A stretch of DNA of 20,529 nt from an uncultured Eubacteriales bacterium (GCA_900549725.1 URPL01000028.1:1-20529); one strand, 5' to 3'; shown: positions 7,119-13,965, counted from the first letter of the stretch. The notes: generated by a model not told the origin, from the sequence alone. Program-made: numbers and translations.

Positions 7119-7809
7119 TTATAAAGCCGATTCCTGCGTCTCCGGCTTTCCGCCCGGGAACAAACCAAAGCCTGCAACCGCGCTGACCGCAGAGAAAAAA
7201 CAATGCAGCCTGCGGGCGTTTGCGGGCCCGCACTTTCCAAAATCGTTTGCATGATCGCGTTTTTCTGCTCTTTTTTCGCAACGATAAGAATCACTTCTTT
7301 TTCGTTTGCGATGGAAACATTCAGAAAATGCGCCGTTTCGGCGAGGGCGGTTCCCATGCTGTGCAGAACGGTGCCGCCCGTTGCTCCTGCGCGGCGCGCG
7401 GCCTTCATCGCATCATCCGCTCTTCCCTCATTTGCAATTGCAATAATCAGCTCATAAAAAGCATTGATCTGCGGGGCTGCTTTTGCGGCATTGGGCCGCC
7501 GTTGAGATAACACACGGTATTTCCTCCTGTGACACTTTTTACGGGAACGGCAACGAGAACGCCGTGTCCCGGCATGCCGATGAACAATTCTTCTTTTGCG
7601 CGGGCGAACAATTCCTTTGTCGTCTTCTGCGGCGCAAGCGCGAGCACAATACGCTTTTCGTCGGATGCAATTCCGAGCAGCTCCAGCATGCTCTGCACCG
7701 CAGTGCCGCACACGTGCAGGATCACGGAAAGCGGAGCGCCGACTGCATCATATATCGCGCAGAGCCGCTCCGGGGAAGCGGGATTGACAACGGAAATAAT
7801 GTAATTCGT
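7119..7809 (-). pseudogene. Broken tandem PII-like regulator gene
   Basis: Two adjacent PII/GlnB-like domains are visible in two reading frames. The first has YIISVVNPASPERL, VILHVCGTAVQSML, RIVLALAPQKTT and HGVLVAVPV. The second has YELIIAIANEGRADDAMKA, GATGGTVLHSMGTA, EKEVILIVAKKEQKNAIM and PAGCIVFSL. Three lesions break it. The start codon is ACG (7807-7809) where ATG is expected, with GGAGGAGG seven bases upstream. One base is missing near 7493-7495, between the domains. One base is missing near 7187-7190, just before the C-terminal SAVAGFGLF. Adding back two bases gives 693 bases, a whole 230-codon frame ending at TAA 7119-7121. Such proteins accompany DUF1538 membrane proteins and probably regulated the neighbour. 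A short piece (7447-7827) could still be translated from a TTG, but this is unlikely to be functional. Confidence 0.85.
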
Positions 7810-8598
7810 GCTGCATCCTCCTCCCAAAGCTCAACAATATCGAAGGCACCGACGGCTTTGCCCTCTTCGTATTTTTTCCCCGCACTCTTGCCGCAAAGCC
7901 GATTGCCTGAATAGACAAAAGCGGGAACATGGCAACCATTGCAACCAGGCCGAAGCTGTCGGACTCTGCGCCGGCATCGCTTCCGATATGTGCCGCGACG
8001 ACACCGAGCGACAAAACAAACGGAACGGTCATGGGGCCGGTCGTCACCCCGCCCGTATCAAATGCAATGCCGAGAAAATCGACATCCGCAAATGCGGCAA
8101 GAAGAAAAGCGGCACCGTAAAAAGCAAGCAGAAAATACCGCAGCTTTGCCCCCGTGAAAATACGAAGCATGCAAACCGCCAAAAGCAAACCGACGCCCGC
8201 GCCGTCGGCAACCAAAAGCACCGCGGTATCGATATGCGGAACGGTTTTGGAAAGCATCTGCAGATCCGGCTCCGCCACCTTGACGGCAACTCCGAGCACA
8301 AAGCTCACACACAAAATCAAGGGCAGATTTTTGGTTTTGGTCAGCGCCGTTCCGATTTTTGCACCGATAGGCGTCATGGAAATCTCCGCGCCCAGGGAAA
8401 AAAGCCCCATTCCTAAAATCAAAAAAACGGTGCCGAGCAAAAAGCTTAAAAACAAATCCGTCAGCAACGGGGTAATGCGTCGGGGTAATGCTTAGCGACA
8501 AAAGCGTCACGATGGCAACAATCGACAGCACGCTGCGCGCCCTCAGCCGTTTTTTCAAAAATCAAGGCAGCAGTTTTGGGGGGCGCCTCTTTTCTCAT
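7806..8598 (-). pseudogene. Broken DUF1538 integral membrane protein gene
   Basis: The restored product would be about 259 residues with several membrane helices. Family hallmarks are LILGMGLFSLGAEISMTPIG, VAEPDLQML, and FLGIAFDTGGVTTGPMTVPF followed by SDSFGLVAM. Four lesions are visible. There is one extra base in the T5-G-A6 stretch near 8548-8559, early in the gene. A 13-bp tandem duplication (11-bp copies at 8468-8478 and 8481-8491) lies after SITP. One A is missing in the A-run at 7872-7877. The stop TGA has become CGA (7806-7808). Undoing the indels gives 780 bases, divisible by three. The start ATG (8598) has GGGGGAGGG upstream and an intact promoter, so transcription may persist. The longest open piece, 7748-8467, contains most of the membrane part. 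DUF1538 proteins are thought to be transporters, but the substrate is unknown. Confidence 0.87.
8468..8493. repeat. 13-bp tandem duplication inside the DUF1538 gene
   Basis: CGGGGTAATGC occurs at 8468-8478 and again at 8481-8491 with a 13-base period. Removing one unit joins SITP directly to LLTDLFLSF, as expected for the family. Confidence 0.85.
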
Positions 8599-8623
8599 GC
8601 TTTCCCTCCCCCGTTTTTATTTC

Positions 8624-8653
8624 ATTATATCTTAAGCGACAGCGGTGTTGCAA
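8624..8653 (-). promoter_or_regulatory. Promoter of the DUF1538-PII operon
   Basis: On the minus strand TTGCAA (8648-8653), an 18-base spacer and TATAAT (8624-8629), about 25 bases before the DUF1538 start codon. It looks intact although both genes are broken. Confidence 0.75.
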
Positions 8654-8739
8654 GTGTGCCTTTTCGAGCTTTTTCGACGATTTCCTATGCAAAAACATTA
8701 AAATATCTGCGGCATTTTTGTATAAATGGATATTTTTTC

Positions 8740-8765
8740 ATTCCCGGCATGTTGTTTTCGGGAAT
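8740..8765. repeat. Inverted repeat upstream of the sigma factor promoter
   Basis: ATTCCCG (8740-8746) and CGGGAAT (8759-8765) with a 12-base spacer, followed by TTTTCTTG. It ends five bases before the -35 box of the sigma factor gene. It may be an operator or a weak terminator. Confidence 0.4.
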
Positions 8766-8770
8766 TTTTC

Positions 8771-8799
8771 TTGAACTCGGGGCGCAAATGCGCTATAAT
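8771..8799 (+). promoter_or_regulatory. Promoter of the ECF-like sigma factor gene
   Basis: TTGAAC (8771-8776), a 17-base spacer and TATAAT (8794-8799). The spacer contains the small palindrome GCGC-AAAT-GCGC (8782-8793), directly adjoining the -10 box. The leader of about 75 bases has no obvious structure. Confidence 0.8.
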
Positions 8800-8881
8800 A
8801 AAAAGTGATACCGCATCCTAACAAGTACGATCCGTCATTTTTCGCGATACGATACATGATTTTTCATACGGAGGTCCCGCT

Positions 8882-9490
8882 TTGATACATTCCGGTGCTT
8901 ACGGCACGGGCATGGCGCACAGAGCGCCTTCCGCGCCGCTTGAATCTTATCACGGCAAGCAAAAGCGTGAGTTGCTCGCCCATTTATTTAACGAACATTC
9001 AGACGCAATGGCGCGCGCAGTATTTTCCGTTCTTAAATCGACACAGGATGCCGAGGATATTGTGCATGAGGTGTTCTGTGTGCTGCTGACAGGCGGTGCA
9101 GAAACGCTTTGCTCGCTTGCCCCGCAGGAGCAAAAGCGCTATCTGTTGACCGCGGCGCACAATCGCGCGCTCAATCACCGCCGCCGCTCTGCGCGGGAGC
9201 TGCTCTGTCTTGACGACAGCTGCGGCACGGAATTTTGCTGTCACCCGGATCTCAGAGAAGACGATTTTACGCAGGAGCTATGCCGCAGAAGCGAGCTCGC
9301 GCTGCTGCGAAAGGTTTTGGGCTCTTTGCAAAAATCCGACCGCGAAATTCTGTATGCATTTTATTTCTCAGAGAAATCGCTTGCACAGCAGGCGCGCGAG
9401 ACCGGATGCGCCGCCGCTACAATGCGGCAGCATCTGTGCCGTGCACGCATGCGTTTTCGCAAGAAGCTTTTGCTGGAACAAAAGCGCTGA
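8882..9490 (+). CDS. RNA polymerase sigma factor, ECF-like sigma-70 family
   Basis: A 202-residue protein. Residues about 33-102 resemble region 2 (LFNEHSDAMARAVFSVLKST, DAEDIVHEVFCVLL, then RYLLTAAHNRALNHRRR). Residues about 145-198 resemble region 4 with its helix-turn-helix (SLQKSDREILYAFYF, SLAQQARETGCAAATMRQHL, RARMRFRK). There is no region 3, as in ECF factors. The linker is Cys-rich (C109, C114, C119, C120, C133), which is unusual. The start is TTG at 8882, supported by GGAGGT six bases upstream; the first in-frame ATG (8912) has no binding site. The gene stands alone, with its own promoter and a terminator right after; no anti-sigma factor gene lies beside it. The target genes cannot be told from this window. 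Confidence 0.87.
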   Translation: MIHSGAYGTGMAHRAPSAPLESYHGKQKRELLAHLFNEHSDAMARAVFSVLKSTQDAEDIVHEVFCVLLTGGAETLCSLAPQEQKRYLLTAAHNRALNHRRRSARELLCLDDSCGTEFCCHPDLREDDFTQELCRRSELALLRKVLGSLQKSDREILYAFYFSEKSLAQQARETGCAAATMRQHLCRARMRFRKKLLLEQKR

Positions 9491-9505
9491 AAAGCAGGAG
9501 AATAT

Positions 9506-9546
9506 TTGCCCCCGATGCTTTTGATACGGCATCGGGGCAATTTTTT
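9506..9546 (+). terminator. Terminator of the sigma factor gene
   Basis: TTGCCCCCGATGC (9506-9518) pairs with GCATCGGGGCAA (9529-9540) with one bulged C, followed by TTTTTT. It lies 15 bases after the stop, and convergent to the YlmC/YmxH gene. Confidence 0.88.
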
Positions 9547-9556
9547 CGGGCAAGCC

Positions 9557-9847
9557 TTAAGAGCGCCCTTTTCTTTTCGAGGACGAAAGAAAGCACGGGT
9601 CCTGCGGCGGCAGGGAGCATAAAATCACATCCTCCCCGAGCCGCTCCACCCTGCAAAACGGCAGCATGATCTTTTCCGCTTTCCCGAGTGAAAAGCATTT
9701 TCCGTCGTCCAGCAAAACCTCCAGCGCGGCAACCTGCCCGCTTGTAACGTCAACGGCAATATCCGTGACATATCCGAGCTTTTTCCCATCGCAAAGATTC
9801 ACAACTTCCAGGTGCAAAAGCGAGCGCACACAGTTTTTTTCTTGCAT
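9557..9847 (-). CDS. YlmC/YmxH family sporulation protein (PRC-barrel)
   Basis: A 96-residue PRC-barrel-like protein: LLHLEVVNLCDGKKLGYVTD, then DVTSGQVAALEVLL and a C-terminal CRVERLGEDVIL strand. It matches YlmC/YmxH proteins, small sporulation-associated proteins of unknown biochemical role. The ATG at 9847 follows GGGAGGGCGGAAT. It begins 12 bases after the sigF stop, so it is most likely the fourth gene of the spoIIA operon. In several Clostridia a relative follows sigG instead. The C-terminal tail (CFLSSSKRKGRS) is basic and probably disordered. Confidence 0.85.
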   Translation of the reverse strand: MQEKNCVRSLLHLEVVNLCDGKKLGYVTDIAVDVTSGQVAALEVLLDDGKCFSLGKAEKIMLPFCRVERLGEDVILCSLPPQDPCFLSSSKRKGRS

Positions 9848-9859
9848 ATTCCGCCCTCC

Positions 9860-10597
9860 CTATGCTTTCATCTGCGCACGCAAAAACGAAAAAATCCGCT
9901 TTTCCATGCGCGATATTTTCACCTGCGTCAACCCGAGGACTCGCGCCGTCTGCGCCTGCGACAAATCCTTGAAATAGCGCAGATAGACCACATTTCTCTC
10001 TGTTTTGTCAAGCTTTGCAATCGCCTCACGCAGCGTCAGCTTTTCACATAAGCGCTCCATTTGCCCGCAATGGTCGGAAAGCGTTCCCTCCAGGGTCAGC
10101 TCCCGCTGCGCTCTGTCCACCGGCTCCGACAGGGAGCGCACGGGCAGCACGCCCTCCATTGCAAAGACAAGCGCCGCTTCGTCAAGCCCCGTTTTTTCGC
10201 AAAGCTCCGTCACGGTAGGCTCCCGCCCTTTTTCCGTGCGCAGCTGCTGTGCAATCCGCAAAACGGTGCTCCCCTGTTTTTTGGTTTCCCGGGAAACCTT
10301 GAGCATTCCGTCATCACGCAGGTAGCGTCGAATCTCTCCGACAATCAGCGGAACGGCATAGGTGGAAAACGCCGTTTTGAACGAAAAATCAAAGCTCTGC
10401 ACGGCGCGATACATGCCGATCACTCCGATTTGAACCAAATCCTCAAAGTCCACGCCGCGGTCGTTGAAATGCTTCGCGATGCTTCGCACAAGCGGCATGT
10501 TCTGCGCCACAACCTCATTTTTTGCCGTTTCGTCTCCCCTCTGCGCGCGCTGCACAAGATCGAGATTTTTTTGCCGCCGCTGCTCGCTCTCAGTCAT
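9860..10597 (-). CDS. sigF: RNA polymerase sporulation sigma factor sigma-F
   Basis: A 245-residue sigma-70 protein that directs the first forespore-specific transcription. Region 2 spans about 30-100 (LVRSIAKHFNDRGVDFEDLV, GVIGMYRAVQSFDFSF, FSTYAVPLIVGEIRRYLRDD), region 3 about 105-165, and region 4 about 185-240 (RNVVYLRYFKDLSQAQTA, LGLTQVKISRMEKRI). RDDGMLKVSR and VVYLRYFKD match sigma-F better than sigma-G. Its place directly after spoIIAA and spoIIAB settles the identity. The ATG at 10597 lies inside the end of spoIIAB, with GGACGGAA upstream; the genes overlap by eight bases. It is held inactive by SpoIIAB until septation. Confidence 0.96.
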   Translation of the reverse strand: MTESEQRRQKNLDLVQRAQRGDETAKNEVVAQNMPLVRSIAKHFNDRGVDFEDLVQIGVIGMYRAVQSFDFSFKTAFSTYAVPLIVGEIRRYLRDDGMLKVSRETKKQGSTVLRIAQQLRTEKGREPTVTELCEKTGLDEAALVFAMEGVLPVRSLSEPVDRAQRELTLEGTLSDHCGQMERLCEKLTLREAIAKLDKTERNVVYLRYFKDLSQAQTARVLGLTQVKISRMEKRIFSFLRAQMKA

Positions 10598-11060
10598 TTC
10601 CGTCCTTTTTTGCGAAGGTCTTTTTCATCATCACGCTTGTGCCGAGCCCGGGGCGGCTTAAAACACGCACGCTGTCCATAAAGCTTTGCATGATGGAAAA
10701 GCCCATGCCGCTGCGCTCTCCCGTTTCATCCGTGGTATAAAGCGGCTCCATTGCCTTTGCAATATCCTCAATGCCGCGCCCCTTATCCCGCACAACGATG
10801 CGGATTGAGCGATCCGCATACAGCGTTGTATGTATATAAACCGTGTTTTTTCCGCCGCGCGCCGCATAGCCGTGCACAATGGCGTTGGTCACCGCTTCCG
10901 AGACCGCGCAGCGCACATCGGCAAGCTCCGAGACGCTCGGGCCGCATTGCGCCGCAAAAGCGCAGACAACCGAGCGCGCCAGCCCTTCGTTTTCCGAAAG
11001 CGCAAAAAATTCCGTTTTAAGCTGATTGACAGCCACTTTTCTCTGATACATTTTCTTCAT
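10590..11060 (-). CDS. spoIIAB: Anti-sigma-F factor SpoIIAB (serine kinase)
   Basis: A 156-residue GHKL-fold protein that binds sigma-F and phosphorylates SpoIIAA. The N-box is SEAVTNAIVHGY (54-65, catalytic Glu55 and Asn59). The G1 box is RDKGRGIEDI (91-100), and the G2 box GERSGMGFSIM (114-124). The family usual length is about 146, so it is complete. The start overlaps the spoIIAA stop by four bases (ATGA), preceded by GGAAAGGAAAGG. A second ATG three codons downstream also has AAGGA at good distance and may be the actual start. Both neighbours overlap it, a sign of translational coupling and tight stoichiometry among the three proteins. Confidence 0.95.
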   Translation of the reverse strand: MKKMYQRKVAVNQLKTEFFALSENEGLARSVVCAFAAQCGPSVSELADVRCAVSEAVTNAIVHGYAARGGKNTVYIHTTLYADRSIRIVVRDKGRGIEDIAKAMEPLYTTDETGERSGMGFSIMQSFMDSVRVLSRPGLGTSVMMKKTFAKKDGND

Positions 11061-11440
11061 CCTTTCCTTTCCTGTGCGGTATTATCGGCAAGTGCCGCCT
11101 GCTCTGTCGGAATCAATCGGTCAAGTCCGCTGAGCGCGATAATCTTTACGATCTGCGCAGAGGCATTTTTCACGGAAAACGAAGCGCCAAACGATGCCGC
11201 AACGGTATACCGCCCCATTAAAAGCCCCAGCCCGGCGCTGTCCATAAATGCCGTTTTTGCAAGATCGATACAGCAGCTTTGCGGGCGATACCGATAGAGA
11301 AAATGATCCATGCGTTGCCGCAGGGGCGCCGCACTGTGGTGGTCAATCTCTCCCTGCGGGGTGAGCACCAGCTTGCCCGACTCATATTGCACCGACAAAA
11401 ATTCCCTATCGTCACACGCGGAAAATTCCGTTTGATTCAT
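11057..11440 (-). CDS. spoIIAA: Anti-anti-sigma factor SpoIIAA
   Basis: A 127-residue STAS-domain protein. LVLTPQGEIDHHSAAPLRQR (25-44) is the conserved N-terminal part, and MDSAGLGLLMGRY (66-78) carries the phosphorylated serine (Ser68, matching Ser58 of B. subtilis, where the sequence is DSSG). In its unphosphorylated form it releases sigma-F from SpoIIAB. The ATG at 11440 has GGAAGTGA upstream; the open frame continues to 11596, but that part is promoter DNA. First gene of the spoIIA operon. Compared with B. subtilis it carries about ten extra N-terminal residues. Confidence 0.95.
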   Translation of the reverse strand: MNQTEFSACDDREFLSVQYESGKLVLTPQGEIDHHSAAPLRQRMDHFLYRYRPQSCCIDLAKTAFMDSAGLGLLMGRYTVAASFGASFSVKNASAQIVKIIALSGLDRLIPTEQAALADNTAQERKG

Positions 11441-11473
11441 AGCGTCACTTCCTTTGCTTTTTTCGTTTTTTTG

Positions 11474-11509
11474 AGTATACCATGCCGCCGCCTGCAAAAA
11501 GCGTCGAAA
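11474..11509 (-). promoter_or_regulatory. spoIIA promoter region with possible Spo0A box
   Basis: On the minus strand the extended -10 TGG-TATACT (11474-11482) lies 34 bases before the spoIIAA start. There is no good -35 box. On the plus strand CGTCGAAA (11502-11509) is one base from the 0A-box consensus TGTCGAAA, at about the -35 to -42 position, where an activator would bind. I do not see a clear sigma-H promoter. Confidence 0.45.
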
Positions 11510-11559
11510 GACGGAAGACACGGCATTTTTTTCATCGGTTTTTCCGTGCTGCGGAATAT

Positions 11560-13305
11560 TCAGGCTATCCGGGCAAACAACAGCCGCACGCCGCATGCAA
11601 GCGCATAGGCATAAAGGGTGCGAAAAAGCAAAAAGCCGAAAAAGTCACGCTTTTGTTTTGTAACGCGCCACAGCGCCGCAAGCGCGGCAGGGCAAGGCGG
11701 CGCATTGAGGGAAAAACATAAAAACGCACCTGCTGCCGGCAGAGAAAATGCAGCGGAGGTGTCGGCACGAAACAGCGAAAGCGCCGCAAGGACGGATTCC
11801 TTGGAAAAAACACCACACAAAAGCGCCGCGCTCTGCCAAGCTTCACAAATTCCGAGCGGGAAAAACAAGGCGCAGGCAAAATTGCCAAACACATATAAAA
11901 GACTTTCCCGCGGGGTGCGGGCAAGCGTAAAATGCGGAGTGAGCTCGATCAAAAGATACAAAAGGACGCTGGTCAGAAACACGATTGTCAGAAGGCGAAA
12001 AATCAGCTCGCGCAGCCGCTGCCACAGCTTTGCAAAAAATTCCCGCGGGCGCGGCATATGATAGGGCGGCACCTCAAAGAAAAACGGCTGTGCGCGCGTT
12101 TTTTCCCTTTTCGAAAACAGCAGAAAATAAAGCAGCATGCCGCAAAATCCGGCCGAGCAGGCAATGAAAAAAAGCATGGGACGGCTGCGAAAAACACCCG
12201 AAAAAAACAAAGCCGCAAGCGGCATTTTCGCACTGCACGGAATCAGAGGAATCAGGCGCTTCGCCCGCCCCTGCTGCGCCGCGGGCAGCGTATCCGCAGC
12301 GCCGTATGCCGCTACCGAGCAGCCAAGCCCCAGCAAAAGCGGAACGGCACATCGCCCGCCGAGGCCGAACCGCTTTAAAATGCTTTCACACAAAACGGCG
12401 GCGCGGCAAAGATACCCGCTCTGTTCAAAAAAAGTTACCGCCGCAAACAAAAATACCGTTTGCGGCAGAAAAGCCGCCACAGCGCCGACCCCGCCGAAAA
12501 ACGCGCCGCAGGCAATCCTTGCCGCAGGCGCGGCGCAGCCATGGGCAAGCAGCGCCGCGTATGCTTTATCCCGCAAAGCGGAAAAAACGGTTTGCAGCCG
12601 CCCGGACAGCACCGCCGTCGGGCCGAAGGCGGAAAAATACAAAACAAAGAATAAAAGGAGCAGAAAAAACACCGTGCCGAAAAACGGATGCAGCAAAATT
12701 TTGTCCATGCGCCGCGATATTCCGTTCTCCGGCGGCACATACCCCAGCGCAAGCAAAGCATCCGCCCGTGCAAAGCGCTGCCGTGCCGTGCCACCGAAAG
12801 ATGGACGCATCGGGTTTCCGCCTGCGCGAATCGCGGCACACAGCGCCTCCATGCCTTCGTTTTTAAGGGCACTGACCGCAAGCACGGGGCATCCGAGCGC
12901 CCGGGCAAGCTTTTCCCGGCGAACGCTTCCGCCGCCGCGGCGTAATGCATCCGCACGGCTGAGCACTAAAAGCATCGGCAGCCCGAGCGCCCCGATCTCA
13001 AAACAAAAGGGGAGCTGCCGCGGCAGCGCGGCGGCGTCCGCAACGCAAACAATCAGATCAAACGAGCCGCTCCGAAGCGCGTTTGCCGCCGTTTGCTCCT
13101 CATTCGTGCGCACGCTTTCAAGAGAATACAGCCCGGGCAGATCCGTCAGGGTGCTGCCAAGAAGCCCGGTCTCGGCGCAAAAAGATGCCTCTGTGCCCTG
13201 CGTTGTCACGCCGGGACGGTTTCCGACGGGCGCATGCGCCCCGGTGAGCCGATTAAATAGTGCGGATTTGCCGCAGTTGGGCGCACCGACAAGCACCGCT
13301 CTCAC
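11560..13305 (-). CDS. feoB: Ferrous iron transport protein B (short form)
   Basis: A 581-residue GTPase-coupled Fe(II) importer. The G domain has GAPNCGKS (G1, 7-14), GVTT in the switch I region (32-35), DLPG (G3, 55-58) and SALKNEG (G5, 145-151). G4 reads SRAD (116-119) where FeoB normally has NxxD. The linker after the G domain is only about 40 residues, so the helical domain is largely missing. The membrane part keeps both gate repeats: GLGCSVAAYGA with PLIPCSAKMPL, and FPLGICEAW with FSKESVLAAL. The start is GTG at 13305 overlapping the feoA stop (GTGA), and the protein begins directly with the strand before G1, as FeoB should. Other FeoB proteins are 650-800 residues long. It is followed by spoIIA, 119 bases away. 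Confidence 0.9.
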   Translation of the reverse strand: MRAVLVGAPNCGKSALFNRLTGAHAPVGNRPGVTTQGTEASFCAETGLLGSTLTDLPGLYSLESVRTNEEQTAANALRSGSFDLIVCVADAAALPRQLPFCFEIGALGLPMLLVLSRADALRRGGGSVRREKLARALGCPVLAVSALKNEGMEALCAAIRAGGNPMRPSFGGTARQRFARADALLALGYVPPENGISRRMDKILLHPFFGTVFFLLLLFFVLYFSAFGPTAVLSGRLQTVFSALRDKAYAALLAHGCAAPAARIACGAFFGGVGAVAAFLPQTVFLFAAVTFFEQSGYLCRAAVLCESILKRFGLGGRCAVPLLLGLGCSVAAYGAADTLPAAQQGRAKRLIPLIPCSAKMPLAALFFSGVFRSRPMLFFIACSAGFCGMLLYFLLFSKREKTRAQPFFFEVPPYHMPRPREFFAKLWQRLRELIFRLLTIVFLTSVLLYLLIELTPHFTLARTPRESLLYVFGNFACALFFPLGICEAWQSAALLCGVFSKESVLAALSLFRADTSAAFSLPAAGAFLCFSLNAPPCPAALAALWRVTKQKRDFFGFLLFRTLYAYALACGVRLLFARIA

Positions 13306-13505
13306 AACGCCACGCCGAGCAGTTCGCCAAGCAGCACACCGTCGATCGCATATACCGTGCAGCGCGCCTTGATCAGCATCACATCCCGCACCCGCCGAAG
13401 AACATAGATTTTCTCCCCCCGAAAAAGCCCGAGCGGCGCATAGCGCTCATCCGTGCGGCAAATCACCGCCGCATAGGGATATTCCCTCTTTTTTCTTTGC
13501 AGCAT
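13302..13505 (-). CDS. feoA: FeoA-domain protein
   Basis: A 67-residue SH3-like FeoA protein: LGLFRGEKIYVLRR, VMLIKARCTVYAID and GVLLGELLGVAL follow the usual FeoA pattern. The N-terminal part (MLQRKKREYPYAAVICRTDE) is poorly conserved. FeoA is a cytosolic partner of FeoB. The stop overlaps the feoB GTG start by four bases, so the two are coupled. The ATG at 13505 comes right after a terminator: the G6 of its 3' arm, followed by ATTTTTT, is the only possible binding site, 7 bases away. No Fur box was seen. Confidence 0.83.
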   Translation of the reverse strand: MLQRKKREYPYAAVICRTDERYAPLGLFRGEKIYVLRRVRDVMLIKARCTVYAIDGVLLGELLGVAL

Positions 13506-13543
13506 AAAAAATCCCCCCGGCGCATTCTATGTGCGTCGGGGGG
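13506..13543 (-). terminator. Terminator hairpin that carries the feoA ribosome binding site
   Basis: On the minus strand CCCCCCGACGCA (13532-13543), a 7-base loop, TGCGCCGGGGGG (13513-13524) and then ATTTTTT. This is a 12-bp stem with one mismatch and a U-run, a standard intrinsic terminator for the upstream lipoprotein gene. The feoA ATG starts directly after the T-run. Confidence 0.85.
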
Positions 13544-13558
13544 AGGAATATGTTGCTT

Positions 13559-13891
13559 TCAGGGGCAGCGGCTGCATTTTCGCTTTGTGCCGGCAAACTG
13601 CGCCCGGCGCAGCGTGCCGCTTTGCACCGCTTCACTTTTTTGCAAAAAGGTACAGCTGCGGTCGGTATGATAAATTTCGGAGCCTTTGACATAATAAACG
13701 ATCTGCCCCTGCTCCGATTCCTCCTCACCGGAGGAAACCGCAGGCGGCGCCATTGCCGCCGCGCTCTCTTCTCCCGGCAAAATCAAAACAGTTTGCTCCT
13801 CATTTTGAGAAAAAATCCGATACGGATCGCTGCAGCCGAGGAAAAACACCGCAAGCAAAATCAATACCGCCGCTGCCGCTTTTCGTTTCAT
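13559..13891 (-). CDS. Small lipoprotein with C-terminal Cys motif
   Basis: A 110-residue protein with a lipoprotein signal (MKRKAAAAVLILLAVFFLGC, lipobox FLGC, Cys20). A low-complexity, acidic linker follows, and the C-terminal domain reads YYVKGSEIYHTDRSCTFLQK, then SGTLRRAQFAG and CSRCP. The pattern YH...C...SGTL..A...KC..C is common in small secreted domains of Clostridia and resembles a zinc or metal-binding fold, but the function is unknown. The ATG at 13891 has GGGGGAAG upstream. The frame continues to 14296 but overlaps the divergent promoter and transporter gene. It may share transcripts with feoAB through the leaky terminator. Confidence 0.82.
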   Translation of the reverse strand: MKRKAAAAVLILLAVFFLGCSDPYRIFSQNEEQTVLILPGEESAAAMAPPAVSSGEEESEQGQIVYYVKGSEIYHTDRSCTFLQKSEAVQSGTLRRAQFAGTKRKCSRCP

Positions 13892-13924
13892 TATAAACTT
13901 CCCCCTTTGCCCGCAGGAATTTAT

Positions 13925-13954
13925 TTGACAAACAGCCCCTCGCTGCGATATAAT
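13925..13954 (+). promoter_or_regulatory. Promoter of the transporter-araB operon
   Basis: A perfect TTGACA (13925-13930), an 18-base spacer and a perfect TATAAT (13949-13954). The start codon is 49 bases further on. Confidence 0.9.
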
Positions 13955-13965
13955 AAAAAACAACA

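Noticed and set aside
7119..8598. Programmed frameshifting as an explanation for the DUF1538/PII frames
   Set aside because: Too many separate shifts in both directions, plus a duplication and a lost start codon; no consistent slippery-site and stimulator arrangement was seen.
11057..11596. Longer SpoIIAA starting at 11596
   Set aside because: The extra 52 residues are unlike the family and cover the promoter; the ATG at 11440 has a ribosome binding site.
12137..13372. A 411-codon plus-strand frame opposite feoB, and similar frames opposite the araB and AKR genes
   Set aside because: Composition is Arg/Ala/Pro/Ser-rich without family features; the opposite strand carries the real genes.
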